A stretch of 64,000 bases of DNA from Ectobius pallidus (GCA_964059195.1 CAXKWD010000007.1:55341620-55405619); one strand, 5' to 3'; counted from the stretch's first letter, positions 1 to 10,389 are shown. Notes: generated by a model not told the origin, from the sequence alone. Numbers and translations are program-made.

Positions 1-664
1 GCTTTTGATGATCTCTTCAGAAACTCCTGGCCCTGGGTTCATTTCAACCCCTCCAATTATCAGCAACACTATAGTCACTAGGGCCCAAGTTGCCATGTTT
101 GATTGATCTTTTGTTACTGTTCCTTTGGTCCCTGCTCTCCTTTTTGACCCAAATGAGCCTATCCTCATTCTGTATACTTCAATTTCGTTGGCCATGTCTC
201 TTGTGTCGTTTTTACTTATATCCACTCAGCACCTCTTCCACACGTCTGCACGTTACCACTGCTTGCTTAGAACTGATCATACAATATGAAAACAGTGCAC
301 GCTGCTTATGGGGATCACTTCGGGATGCAGCTAATGTGATAAAATATTAACTGACAGTACAGTACTAGAAAACAATGCTGAAAAAAGGAAATCTTTGATT
401 ACAATAAACAGCATTTTCCCAATGTATCAGTATTAATCCACAAAGGACTTCATAAAAGTGATAACATTACCCTCGATTACATTAAGCAGCATTCACTGTA
501 ATTACAATTTAATGAAAACAAACTAGTACATTCAGTTGTTGGATGATATTACCAGTAGCCTATCATTTTACACTTTTTATCATTGTATAGCAGTTGGGAG
601 AAAAAACAGTCCGCTTCTGATTGGGAACATAATGATGAAGAGTCAAGTATTTTTTAATAGGAAC
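1..664. other. Unannotated DNA, no gene seen
   Basis: I see no convincing coding region, RNA or repeat boundary here. The open frames are short, lack any family motif and have the composition of chance ORFs. Confidence 0.5.
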
Positions 665-929
665 ATGTACAGGTAGGGGGGAAAAAAAAGCGGACCAACT
701 AAAATATCTAAGTTGCCGATATGAGCCACTACGCATGTCTAGCGGCATTCACAGGATAGCAGGGAATGTATTGAAATGAACATTGCTTGAATTGATAAAT
801 AATTTCATGTAATTTGCATTGCTTGGGAAAACAAACATTTCCGTTACATCTCTTACATTTATTTAAGTATCACATGGCTCAGAAATCAGCTACAAGAGTC
901 GGTCCACTTTTTTTTCCCTACCCGTACAT
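665..929. mobile_element. Small MITE with about 30-bp inverted repeats
   Basis: The left end begins ATGTACAGGTAGGGG and continues through an A-run to GCGGACCAAC. The right end, read on the opposite strand, begins ATGTACGGGTAGGG and continues through an A-run to GTGGACCGAC. The inverted ends are about 30 bp long and roughly 85 percent identical. The interior is about 200 bp of AT-rich sequence without an ORF. I see no clear target-site duplication, so the superfamily is open. Confidence 0.6.
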
Positions 930-1130
930 AAAAAACACAAGGAAAGAATAAGGTACTGACTACCAGTGCTGCTAATGGTGTCAACTATATGAACCCTGCA
1001 ATCGTCAAGTTATTCCAGTGAGTGCATAGTGTTAATCAAGTTATTCCCCTGAAGTATGTTTTTTGTTCTTAAATGTAACTACAGTTATGTTGTTTCCTTT
1101 AATATTTACAAATAATGTGAGTCTCAATTC
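930..1130. other. Unannotated DNA
   Basis: AT-rich sequence between the MITE and the LINE remnant. No feature is recognised. Confidence 0.4.
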
Positions 1131-1955
1131 TTACTTACTTACTTACTCAATGGCAATAGATGATTCCTAGCAAGCTAAAGGAATATTATCTATTTTATGG
1201 AACCCGAAGGTTCATTGCTGCGTTTACCTGAGCTTATCATTCAACCCTATTCTGTGCTAACTCCATCCAACCATCCCTCGCAAATCCTGCTTTCCTTAAA
1301 TCTATCCCAATATTGTCCTCCCCATATGTCTAGGTCTTCAAAGTGGTCTTTTCCCTTCGGGTCTCACAACCAATATTTTTGAGATATGTTTTCCTCACCC
1401 ATGGGCACAACATGTCCAGCCCATTTCATCCTCCATGATTTAATTACCCTTACTATATCCTGTGACGATTACAAGTTATGAAGCTCCTCATTATGCAGTT
1501 TTCTTCAGTCCCCATTTTCATCTCTCTTAGGCCCAAATATTTTCCTAAGCACCCTGTTATCGAATATTCTCAGATTATTTTCTTCCCAAAGAGTAAGCGA
1601 CCATGTCTCACATCCATATAATACAACTGGCAGTATAACTGTCCTATAAATTTTAGATTTCTGGAAAGAAGTAATAACTTCCCTGTATACTCTTTCTAAA
1701 AAAGTCTAAAGATAAGAGTTTATGAACTGCATAAAAGCAGGCATTTCCTGATTTGAATCTACACTTAACTGCCTTAATATTTTTTGTGTCTAACTATTGC
1801 TCCCAGATAATTAATTTTCTTCACTTGTTCAAACGATTTACCGGCTATTCTAATATTTTTTATCGCATTATTTTGACGTTTCAAGATCATATACTTAGTT
1901 TTTTCTGTATTAATTTCCAATCCAACATTACTGCAGGCATCAATAAGCGGCCTGT
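1131..1955 (-). pseudogene. Decayed RTE-like LINE, RT C-terminal region
   Basis: Read on the minus strand and allowing frameshifts, this region gives a typical C-terminal reverse-transcriptase segment of RTE-like non-LTR elements. In order I can read NVGLEINTEKTKYMIL, then a motif like FEQVKKINYLGAIV, then ILPVVLYGCETWSL (near 1580-1620), then FDNRVLRKIFGPKRDE and a tail like MKWAGHVVPM. Several stops and frameshifts interrupt it. The end of the element toward low coordinates carries a (TAAG)n-like 3' tail at about 1131-1150, as expected for a minus-strand insertion. The upstream part, including the catalytic YADD motif, is missing, so this is a 5'-truncated dead copy. The family call rests on motif order and is fairly secure; the exact clade is inferred. 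Confidence 0.8.
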
Positions 1956-2198
1956 CACACTGAGCTTCGATCGATCAAGACTAACAGACTGCCATCAAGC
2001 GCTCTCGGTTGAATTTCTATTCCTTGTCACACTGCATCGAACTTCATCGATCAACAGAAATATTATAGGTTATGTACCTATATGATTTTACTAGGTCTAC
2101 TCATCACTGTATATTAGAGGCAAAGTATATTACCTTATTAGGAATACGAATGCATATTTCCTGCACATTATCATACTACATGTGTTGGGATGTAAGGT
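1956..2198. other. Unannotated DNA
   Basis: Nothing recognised between the LINE remnant and the Harbinger-like MITE. Confidence 0.4.
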
Positions 2199-2201
2199 TT
2201 A

Positions 2202-2764
2202 GGGCTTGTACGACGAACACCTGATATCATATTTATCTGCCAGATAGAAAACCTATCTGGAAGTTGGCCAAGAATTGCGTATTGTGATCTCCTGACAAAA
2301 TCTGTCTAGCAAGACAATTTCCAGATAAGCAAGCAGGAGGATGGAGTGGCTGACAAAGTACCAACTGCTAGTTAGGAAAGCTTGGTTGAAGCAAGATGGC
2401 AGCACGGTGAAGCGTCCTTGGCCACTTGAATTTTAGAACTGATGCCGGAAGATTTAATTTACACAAAAATGTCATTTTATACTCACTTATGAATAAGATA
2501 GAACTGCACAAATCGATTAATGCACTTAAAACGATATGTTCTTGTGTAATTCAATTGTAGAAATACAAATCCGAGCTGCCACACCTAGCGGACGCCTACC
2601 GAACTACAACAAACACACCTCTTTGCTCAATCAGCTAAGGACCATTTTACAAAATTTTACTGCGTTCTTCCCGATAGCAGTTCAGCGGTGGTATTACAAG
2701 ACATCTTCTAGTTAAGCAATCTGGAAGTCACGTATCGGGAGGAATTGTCGGCAGGTGGTAATAC
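2202..2764. mobile_element. Harbinger-like MITE, copy 1 (truncated end)
   Basis: This is the same non-coding sequence as 16637-17205, in the opposite orientation. The left end follows TTA (2199-2201) and begins GGGCTTGTACGACGAAC. The right end runs to GGTGGTAATAC, where the last few bases of the inverted repeat (GGGCCC) and the second TTA are missing and the hAT-like element begins two bases later. PIF/Harbinger elements duplicate a 3-bp TTA or TWA target, which fits copy 2 exactly. No transposase is present, so it is non-autonomous. Confidence 0.8.
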
Positions 2765-2898
2765 ACAGTGATGGGAAAATTACAAAAAAATAGTAATTGG
2801 GCTGAATCACAATTACCTGAGAAACATTTTACTTAATTACAATTACAAATTACTTTTTGAAAAAGTAATCAGTAAAATTACAATTACAATTACAATTA

Positions 2899-3605
2899 GT
2901 AGAACCCCGATAATTCGAGCTAATTGGGGCTGAGGCTACCTCGAATTACAAAAAACTCGGATTATACGGAAATATCACTAAATCAATGGGTAAAACGCAA
3001 ATAAATGTTTAATGAGCACAATATTGGTTTTAATAATAAATAAATAGTTCTACATACCTGTGTTACACCTGTATGTAGGCCTATATATTGTCAAACATTT
3101 CCAATTTGCTACATCGGCATCCTTTAAGGATTAAGTCAATGTCTGACCCTTAATGGAGTGGAACGGGAAAGCGGCGCTGCTATGAAAACACTTTTAATTA
3201 CCATTGTCGCTGAGTAGGGATTACTGTAACAATACAGTATTCTTTACTGAAAGGATGGTATGCACTGTACAATTGATTGACACGAGGTCCCGACAAAGAA
3301 AGATCGAACCTAACGGTTTCTGTCAGTCTGTAATAGAAATGCATTAGCAGTCTGAAGCCAAGGTTATTTCTGTGTATTATGAACAAAAACCCTAAGTGGG
3401 ACAGTTTTACCTGCATTTTTGTACACGGAAAAATTGAAAGATAGCTCAAATGTAACACATTCAGAAGTGTGTAAAACTTACATGCGGACACCGTATAAAA
3501 ACGGGATTTTACTCTAGTTTTATGGAAAATTTTAATTTTCTTAAGACCAGCTCGAATTACACGGAACCTCGAAATACCGGGGCTCGAATTACCGAGGCTC
3601 TACTG
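2899..3605. mobile_element. Tigger/pogo-like MITE inside the hAT-like element
   Basis: The left end reads AGTAGAACCCCGATAATTCG and the right end, inverted, reads CAGTAGAGCCTCGGTAATTC. TA flanks both sides (2897-2898 and 3606-3607). CAGTAGAACC-type ends with a TA duplication are typical of Tigger/pogo elements. There is no transposase ORF; the 97-codon minus-strand frame inside has no family motif. Confidence 0.75.
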
Positions 3606-4481
3606 TACCTTACAAAATGGCAGTACCTAAAAATTGCTTCATTTGGGGGGGCACAAAAAAGTAATCAGTAAAATTACCATTACAATTACTTTACAAAATG
3701 GCAGTACCTATTTTTTTTCTTTTTGGGGGCAAAAGGCCATAAACTATCGGGCCATTCAGTGGTAAAGCAGCTTGGGACGTTACCAAGTCTCAAATTATTA
3801 ATGAACAAGCAAAACAAAAACACATCAACATCAATATTTCCAGACACATTGAATAACTTTTGTTAATATTACCTCTAATTTGGATATTAGTTGCAAAACA
3901 GTAAAATGATGAAGATATAGCAAGCGAGAATGAGAAGCAAGTTTCAAAATATCCTTCATTAAGAAATGTTCTTATTGAAACATTTAACTGAAAAAAGTTA
4001 TAAATTTGAAGAAATAGATATTTATTTATTTTCCCACGGCTTACAATATTATGCATAATCTTTAAACATCAAATAATGAAAATATATATAGTTATTCCAA
4101 TACCATTTTTAAAATGTCTGATGTTATTGCATACCGAACACCGTTCTGTCTGCGCATGATGCTTTCTGTGCGTTCCTTTTTAAACCGAATCTGTAAATCG
4201 CTTCAGCTTCACTGGGGTTAAAAGGAAGGCCATGACAGTTCATGTAGCAAAACTCATCAAGTGGCATTTACAATAGTGAAACCCCCGCAACACGTGTCGT
4301 AATATTGCAGTATCACAATAGATTAGATTTGATTAAAATTAGAAAAATACGAATACTGGGATCCAGAATCCTACTATCAGAATTATATGTGAACATCACC
4401 TTGTAAATCACTGGTCCTCATACAGCATACGTGAATTTTCAATGCCAGAAGCAATATTTTCAGCAGAGCCTCTAATGCTCG

Positions 4482-4905
4482 CAGTCACAGGCGTAACGAG
4501 GGGAGGGTTTTGGGGGTTTGAACCCCCCATTGATTAAAAAAAGGAAAATAGTAATTTTTTTAAGTCTGCTTAAAAATTACTTAATACGAGTATAAAGCGT
4601 GGAAAGCTTAAAACTCGTTATTGTGCAGCTTAATTTTTTTAAATTTCCGGCGGAGGACCCCCGAACCCCCTACTTCCAGACCCCCTGGATGTTATAAGCC
4701 CCCTATATGGTTGGCCTGGTTATGTCTATGCTCGCAGTGGCGGACGCAGGGGGGATACATCCCTCCCAAAATTTGAAAAAAAGGTTATATATGTACCCTA
4801 AGTGGTCAGTTTTATAAACTAATTGTATACATAAGTAAATTTTTTTTAGAATTCTTTATACCTAATCAAATCCCCCCGAAAAAAAAAATTCTGCCTCCGC
4901 CACTG
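4482..4905. mobile_element. hAT-like MITE interrupted by another MITE
   Basis: The inverted ends are CAGTGGCGGACGCAGG on the left and CAGTGGCGGAGGCAGA on the right. The flanks are AATGCTCG (4474-4481) and AATGCTCT (4906-4913), an 8-bp target duplication with one mismatch, as for hAT elements. The element is only 175 bp long once the insertion at 4486-4730 is removed. It lies within the larger hAT-like element. Confidence 0.75.
4486..4730. mobile_element. 245-bp MITE inserted into another MITE
   Basis: It is flanked by an exact 8-bp duplication, CTCGCAGT (4478-4485 and 4731-4738). The inverted ends are CACAGGCGTAACGAGG and CATAGACATAACCAGG (three mismatches in 16). The interior is G- or C-run rich without an ORF. 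The insertion lies four bases inside the left end of the surrounding MITE, so the order of the two events is clear. Confidence 0.8.
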
Positions 4906-5656
4906 AATGCTCTGCAATTAACTTTGAAGTTGAGGTTAGTTTGAGCTTAGTTTTATGCTGTGGAACACATAACCTTCTTCTCAAAGAAAGGGATATAAAT
5001 AAATTTTATAGGCTGAGAACAGCAATTTTCATTTCTTGAATACGTCTTGAAATAAATGAAAACCATACAGAAATCTAATTAAATATAGTATCGCTCCCCG
5101 TAAATTTCTCTGGCTGTGGTCGCCATTGAAAAAAAAAAATACATTCGACTTCCGCTCATCTCAGCTGATGTCGCGTTGCCACGTTTTTCCGCAGAAATGC
5201 TGACTTGCCATGTCGAATGTCGCGTCGCTGCTTAAATCGCACAGTTTCGCTGCAGCAAACTAAAGTGTAAAAAAGAACGGCTGATAGTCCATGCAGCAAA
5301 ACCCGTAAAGCCAGAACTGGCATTGCTTCACAACTGCTGCAGCGACCATACAGCGATGCTGGAACAGCTGTAAAGCGCTTTACGTTCGCTTTGAAAAGAA
5401 CGCTAAATTCACCGCCGCTGCAGCGACTGCCAGCGAGTAGAAGAAAGCAACATTGCCAAATTCGCAATTCGATACTTTTCGATTACTAAAATATAACGAT
5501 TACTCAAATGTAACGATTACAATTTTATTTCCAGAAGTAAATTACGAGTAAAAATTACATTTTTAAAAAAGTAATGATTACAAGTAAATGGGACCAAAAA
5601 AGGAATCGTTACTGTAATCTGATTACTTTTACTCAATTACTTCCCATCACTGCAAT

Positions 5657-5930
5657 TAGGCCTACACTAATAAATGAAAAAGAAAACACAAATCACAACA
5701 AATTTTGGTAATATTTACAAAATTAATTGCAAAGATTGTGAAAAATTTTACATAGGCCAAACAAAAAGGAATTTAGATACAAGGAGAAAAGAACATTTTA
5801 GGAACATCATGAACAAACAAATTGAAAAATCCACTTTGGCCATGCATTTGTGGGAAGTAGGCCATGAAATTGAAAATGAAATAGCACTACTAAAACAAGT
5901 TGAAAAACCAATAGAACTTATATTAAATAT
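5657..5930 (+). pseudogene. Penelope-like element fragment, GIY-YIG endonuclease (PLE0)
   Basis: The plus-strand frame from 5674 gives 86 residues. It holds a CKDCEKFYIGQTKRN segment, the GIY-YIG core with the CX2C motif that insect Penelope elements carry just before it, followed by an R..EH motif and a conserved AMHLWEVGHE. In PLEs this domain lies C-terminal to the reverse transcriptase and nicks DNA for target-primed integration. The RT is missing: the fragment starts right at the end of the hAT-like element. It is cut at 5930 by PLE1, and a short remainder of it resumes at 9345. Confidence 0.85.
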
Positions 5931-6001
5931 GTAACAAAGTTCCGCCTTAACCCTTAACACACAACTTATCTTGATCCACTCAAAAACAGCATATAAAGAT
6001 G

Positions 6002-6259
6002 AACACGTGAAGTCAAAATGAAAAATTCAATGCCATAGCCGGTATTTGAACCAGGACCTTCAGGTCTCCGTGCCGATGCTCTAACCAATTGGGCTACCAT
6101 GGCAACGTGCCGGGACAACATTAAATTCTCCAACTGACTCACAATCCCAGAATACCACCAGGCGTTCTCAATATCCCGGCTATGGCATTGAATTTTTCAT
6201 TCTGACTTCACATGTCCATCTTAGCCTACACACGGCCAGTGTGAAAGAATTATCATTCC
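6002..6259 (-). mobile_element. Foldback element carrying a tRNA-like sequence
   Basis: This 258-bp insertion is flanked by an exact 14-bp direct repeat, AGCATATAAAGATG (5988-6001 and 6260-6273). Near its ends are inverted copies of about 40 bp (containing TTCAATGCCATAGCCGG and its reverse complement). A tRNA-like sequence lies on the minus strand at 6031-6104. The long, A-rich target repeat argues for LINE-type (SINE-like) integration. The inverted repeats, and the position of the tRNA-like part at the 3' end of its own strand, are unusual for a SINE. Confidence 0.7.
6031..6104 (-). other. tRNA-like sequence within the foldback element
   Basis: On the minus strand the 74 nt start TGCCATGG and end CTATGGCA, giving a 7-bp acceptor stem with one G-T pair. 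An A-box-like TAGCCCAATTGG and a B-box-like GGTTCAAATACC are present with normal spacing. The anticodon stem pairs imperfectly, so I do not assign an amino acid. Its position inside a mobile element suggests a tRNA-derived repeat rather than a working tRNA gene. Confidence 0.6.
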
Positions 6260-6336
6260 AGCATATAAAGATGTAGATGAAAGCTGGATTCTTCTGTGTG
6301 GAACCAAGATGTGTCATTATTTAAATAGAAAATGCA

Positions 6337-6365
6337 TTTCGGCGTATTTGCTGCGCCATCTTCAG
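6337..6365 (-). ncRNA. Hammerhead-like ribozyme core, left arm of PLE1
   Basis: This is the inverted copy of the motif at 9180-9208 and reads CTGAAGA, one U, a GGC/GCC stem, then GAAA on the minus strand. See the right-arm entry for the reasoning. Confidence 0.4.
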
Positions 6366-6496
6366 TTCTGATGAGTTGTATTGAACACCACAATTCGTCT
6401 GAAATAATGTTGTTTATATATTTGTTGTTTGGTAACCTAGGTCACAGTTGTAGTTAGGTCAAATAAATGATTTTGGTCAATTATGTTTTCCTAGCT

Positions 6497-7743
6497 GGGT
6501 TATTCTCCAGAAAAGAGCAGATTCATGTCGCAGTTGATTTTCTGGTGTAAAATAAGTACTTATGGATTATTAATTATTATGATAAGTTAGATTGAAATAA
6601 AGTCTATTTGATCCCATATTCCACTTTTTAAACAAAAGTTACAATTTCCTGCATTTTTGGGCACAGTATGTGAGATCTCACCTCCGTGTCATGTCCCAAT
6701 GCCTGACTTGTCATTTTCATTCTTTCATAATTCAACAGGCTTTAATTTTTATTCCATTTTAGTGTTATAACAAGAACAAACAGCTCAAAAAATGAGTAAT
6801 TAATAACTGAAAAGAAAATATATCATTTTGTAAAGACAATTTTTTGCACTAAACATGCTTGTCCCAAGGTGAGATCTCACCTCCGTGAAACAATATAAAA
6901 GTTCAATTATTTCCACAGATATGGCACTGTAGTCTTTCTATTTTCCTTGGACTCCAACTTTTGGCAGTTTTCTTATCATTTATATAAAGCCAAGCTGTTA
7001 GTGTATTTTAAGTGTTGTTTTGTTTGTGTAAAAGGGCTAAATGCAAAGTTGGTATTGGACTTCCTCACCTCCGTTACCTACACCCAACGGTAAAGTTGTA
7101 TGTTTTTATATTTACTTTTGCTATAAATTATAATAATAAGGAATGCTATGTTGAACTCTAGAACTGAGATTTTCTAACCTCAAATGTTCCCAAGCTGTTT
7201 GACAAATTAGAGAAAAATCTCACCTCCGTTACTGTTACTCTCGAGTCCAATCCATGGAGGTGTAATTAATGTTGTAATTGATGACATATTTAACTGTCTG
7301 CATTTTTTATTTTTGTTTAAAGAAGATACTGGTATAGCCTAATAGTTTATGACAATATATCATGTTTTGATTTAAAGTTTTGATTTTAAGGTGATAATCT
7401 ATTTTAACATAGATAAAAATAAGTAAAAAGTTATGTGTTAATCCATTTGTATGGTAATAAATATTGTTCATTTTCATGATAACACTTAATACAGTAAATT
7501 AATTCTAATTCTCACATAACTTCTATTATAATTACTATTTCATACTATTTTCTCACCTCCATGAATGCGCCATTTTCTAACCTTGTTAATTTAATGCAAA
7601 ATACCACTCGGTAAGTAGGGCAAGTACCTCAGTAGTACTCTGCAGAAGGAAATATTACATAAAAAAATTACATGATCCAAAATAAAAAATATTTAAAAAA
7701 AAAATTCTAACATTGAAATCTGCCCTTTTCTAGAGAATGACCC
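6497..7743. mobile_element. Unassigned TIR element with 4-bp TSD, copy 1
   Basis: The inverted ends begin GGGTTATTCTCCAGAAAAG and GGGTCATTCTCTAGAAAAG (about 27 bp, few mismatches). Both sides are flanked by AGCT (6493-6496 and 7744-7747). The 1247-bp interior has no ORF of note but repeats the motif CTCACCTCCGT (near 6676, 6875, 7065, 7219, and as CTCACCTCCAT near 7551), twice in the longer form GAGATCTCACCTCCGTG. It shares end sequence, length, TSD length and architecture with 25009-26281. The GGG ends and 4-bp TSD would be compatible with Sola2-type elements, but I cannot confirm this. Confidence 0.8.
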
Positions 7744-7747
7744 AGCT

Positions 7748-9106
7748 ATAAAATTTCAAAAACATTGGGGAAAATATTAAAGCAAAAATTAAATCTGACC
7801 CTACAGATACAATGTCATAAATTCGATTGATTTGGTTAACAAAATAAAAGACATTTGTGTTAATATAGAGGACCTTATAATATCGCTGGATATCACCAAC
7901 TTGTATACAAACATGATTCAATCATAACTATAGAAAATAGGCTTCTAGATAACGGCAAAAGCACCAATGTTACTAAGCAGATAACCTCACTTCTTAACAT
8001 CATACTATACCAAAATTATTTCAAATTTGATAATAAATTATACATACAGAAAGGAGTGACAATGGGATCACTGCTTCCTGGGATTATAACGAAAGCTTAC
8101 TTACAACATATTGAACAAGAATATATACAGAATATTATATCTAAGTATAAAATTACCACTTATGAAAGGTATGTTGATGACATTCTTATCATTTGCAATA
8201 AAAATAAAGAAGAAGATATTTTCAAAGATTTTATAACATCAATAACATCTGAAATTCACACTTGAGAAAGAAGATAATTATTCACTACACTACCTGGATC
8301 TCATTATTACCAGAATCAACAAGAAACTCGATTTTGGTATATTCAGAAAAAATACCTATTCGGACAATATCATCAGCAATTCTTCTAATAATCCTATTAG
8401 CCACAAAATGGCTGCATTCAACAGCATGGCCTACAGAATGGTTAACGTATCCATGAACGAAACTAACTACAACAAAGAATATAGTACAATTATGAAAATT
8501 GTTGAAAATAATGGATACAATAAAAGTCTGATTAGAAATTTAATTAGAAAACACAAAACAAAATTACATAACAAACAGAACCCCATAACCCAGCTCACAC
8601 CACTACAAAAAGACAACAGTAATAAGAAATTTACTACATTTAATTACACAGATAGCAGAATACATGCTATCACAAAGATATTACGTAAAGAGAACTTTAA
8701 AATTGCTTACAGAACCAACTGCAACTTAAAGAATAAATTATACAGCAGCAATAACAATAACTCTGTGGATAAAATAGAGGAAAGTGGAGATTACAAATTG
8801 ACGTGTACTGATTGTAAAAAGGTATATGTGGGACAAACTGGAAGAAAATTCAAGCAAAGATTTAATGAACATATTACTGATTTTAAATATGGCAGATTAT
8901 GCTCAGCATATGCTAAACACCTGCTTGACAGTGGTCATAGATTGGATAACTTAAATAACACCCTGGAAGTCCTACATATCTGTGATAAGGGTGTTAGACT
9001 TACTATATTTGAAACCTTTCAAATTTATAAGAATAAGAATAACATCCTTAATGAAAACATAATTGACCAAAATAATTTATTTGACCTAACTACAACTGTG
9101 ACCTAG
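7748..9106 (+). pseudogene. PLE1 reverse transcriptase plus GIY-YIG endonuclease
   Basis: Allowing frame changes near 7920 and 8260 the plus strand reads an RT segment followed by an endonuclease. The RT part contains SLDITNLYTN-like sequence (about 7875), KGVTMGS (8053) and the catalytic ERYVDD motif (about 8164). The last 232-codon frame (8408-9106) carries a linker, then CTDCKKVYVGQTGRKF (GIY-YIG core after a CX2C), then RFNEH and AKHLLDSGH. PLE RTs are related to telomerase RT and prime at nicked DNA. The N-terminal part of the RT is missing, and stops and frameshifts show that the copy is dead. Confidence 0.85.
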
Positions 9107-9179
9107 GTTACCAAATATAACAAACATATAAACAACATTATTTCAGACGAATTATGGTGTTCAATACAACCCATCAGAA

Positions 9180-9208
9180 CTGAAGATGGCGCAGCAAATA
9201 TGCCGAAA
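9180..9208 (+). ncRNA. Hammerhead-like ribozyme core, right arm of PLE1
   Basis: The sequence reads CTGAAGA, one U, GGC, an 11-nt loop, GCC, then GAAA. That matches the CUGANGA-stem II-GAAA core of a hammerhead ribozyme except for one extra base before stem II. The arm of PLE2 has the same layout with a 6-bp stem. Hammerhead motifs in the terminal repeats of Penelope-like elements are known (Cervera and de la Pena). I could not identify stems I and III with certainty, so activity is unproven. Confidence 0.45.
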
Positions 9209-9344
9209 TGCATTTTCTATTTAAATAATGACACATCTTGGTTCCACACGGATGAATCCAGCTTTCATCTACATCTTTATATATGCTGTTTTTGAGTGGA
9301 TCAAGATAAGTTGTGTGTTAAGGGTTAAGGCGGAACTTTGTTAC

Positions 9345-9411
9345 ATATTTAATATTATAACCCTTATCTAATGGAAATGAAATATTTTAATTATAATAGA
9401 ACTTATAGTTT
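9345..9411 (+). pseudogene. Distal remainder of PLE0
   Basis: This short stretch follows the target duplication of PLE1 and continues the interrupted PLE0 copy. Its open frame resumes with NPYL-like residues, plausible for the C-terminus of a GIY-YIG protein, but it is too short to be sure. Confidence 0.4.
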
Positions 9412-9735
9412 GGGAAAAAATATTCATTAAAAAGAACCAGAAAAATCTCTTAAACTTTGACACTTCAGTTGGCATACAAGGAACTTTGATCGACAAGTTC
9501 CGTTCATTCAACCACCGCTAGAGGACCAGTAGGAATCAGCTGATGATGATGGGAAGACCCACTGAAATAATCTGGGAAAAAATATTCATTAAAAAGAACC
9601 AGAAAAATCTCTTAAACTTTGACACTTCAGTTGGCATACAAGGAACTTTGATCGACAAGTTCCGTTCATTCAACCACCGCTAGAGGACCAGTAGGAATCA
9701 GCTGATGATGATGGGAAGACCCACTGAAATAATCA
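9412..9735. repeat. Tandem duplication, 2 x 162 bp
   Basis: Two adjacent units (9412-9573 and 9574-9735) appear identical by eye, each starting GGGAAAAAATATTCATT and ending CCACTGAAATAATC. The near-perfect identity implies a recent duplication, or alternatively an assembly artefact. There is no coding frame. Confidence 0.9.
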
Positions 9736-10389
9736 TACTGGGTAAACATACCTTTCAGTTTAGTTAGTATGTATATTTCCGATCTCAATCTTGCTACAGA
9801 CACTTTTGTATTTTGAGTCAAAAGTTGCCTTTTTTGTGGAATTACCCATTTTCATTTTGCATAATACTGGTAACAACTCAATTACAATTAGCTTAAAAGT
9901 TATTCTATTAGATTCCATAATAAGTTCTCCCAATCGCTTCTCAAGCTGTTTGTTATGTGTGAAAAGAGTTAAGTTATATTAAGATGTTTATTAGAAAATT
10001 TTGCTATATTGCATTTCAAAAGAATTTAACAGACACCATGTTAGCTGTGTCTTTCAGATTAGTATTAAGTATACGATGTAGCCACTATCTGAATCACCAC
10101 CTGCATACTTAACACAGCAGCTAGCAGAGTATGCATACTTCAGGTTTAGATAAAATGGCAAATTATAACAAAACACCAATGTAATTTCTAATAACAGGAT
10201 AATATAGTCCTGATAGGTTACAAGTAAAATACTCCACCAGAAGTGTGGATCCAGTAGAGGAATGATGGACCAATAATATAATGTATGCCTAAATTACTTT
10301 TTGAAAGTTTAAATTACCCTATGCTAAAATAGACAGTGTACTGACAACAATCAACCCCTATTTTAAGTGTCATTTCAAGATACTGAATG
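9736..10389. other. Unannotated DNA before LINE A
   Basis: AT-rich sequence. It may include decayed 5' sequence of LINE A, but I cannot read ORF1 motifs from it. No other feature is recognised. Confidence 0.4.

Larger units (their letters stand above)
2766..5652. mobile_element. hAT-like non-autonomous element with nested insertions
   Basis: The ends are inverted copies that start CAGTGATGGGAA. Both are followed by 100 bp or more of degenerate TAATTAC/GTAATC-rich sequence. CAGTG-type ends suggest hAT. The expected 8-bp target duplication is not visible (left flank GTAATACA, right flank CAATTAGG), so either the ends come from two copies or a flank has been lost. The interior contains a Tigger-like element (2899-3605), two nested MITEs (4482-4905) and about 300 bp of GC-richer sequence at 5156-5467 rich in GCTGC motifs. 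A short segment containing CTTACAAAATGGCAGTACC occurs twice (near 3607 and 3690). I see no transposase gene. Confidence 0.65.
5931..9344 (+). mobile_element. Penelope-like element with inverted arms (PLE1)
   Basis: The left arm (about 5931-6470 without its insertion) is an inverted copy of the right arm (about 9075-9344). The outer ends read GTAACAAAGTTCCGCC inward from both sides. The flanks ATATTAAATAT (5920-5930) and ATATTTAATAT (9345-9355) form an 11-bp target duplication with one mismatch. An inverted 5' copy attached to a 5'-truncated body is a known PLE layout. The body encodes RT and GIY-YIG. Two later insertions sit in the left part: a tRNA-bearing foldback element (6002-6259) and a 1.25 kb TIR element (6497-7743). 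Confidence 0.85.

Noticed and set aside
5156..5467. 103-codon minus-strand ORF as a small secreted protein
   Set aside because: The sequence is rich in GCTGC repeats inside the hAT-like element and has no conserved motif.
6361..6400. CTGATGAG on the plus strand as a hammerhead core
   Set aside because: No GAAA follows a stem II at the right place. The better core is on the minus strand of the same arm and has an equivalent in PLE2.
6660..7570. CRISPR-like array from the CTCACCTCCGT repeats
   Set aside because: The context is eukaryotic, spacing is irregular (about 150-330 bp) and the motif is short; the repeats are internal to a TIR element.
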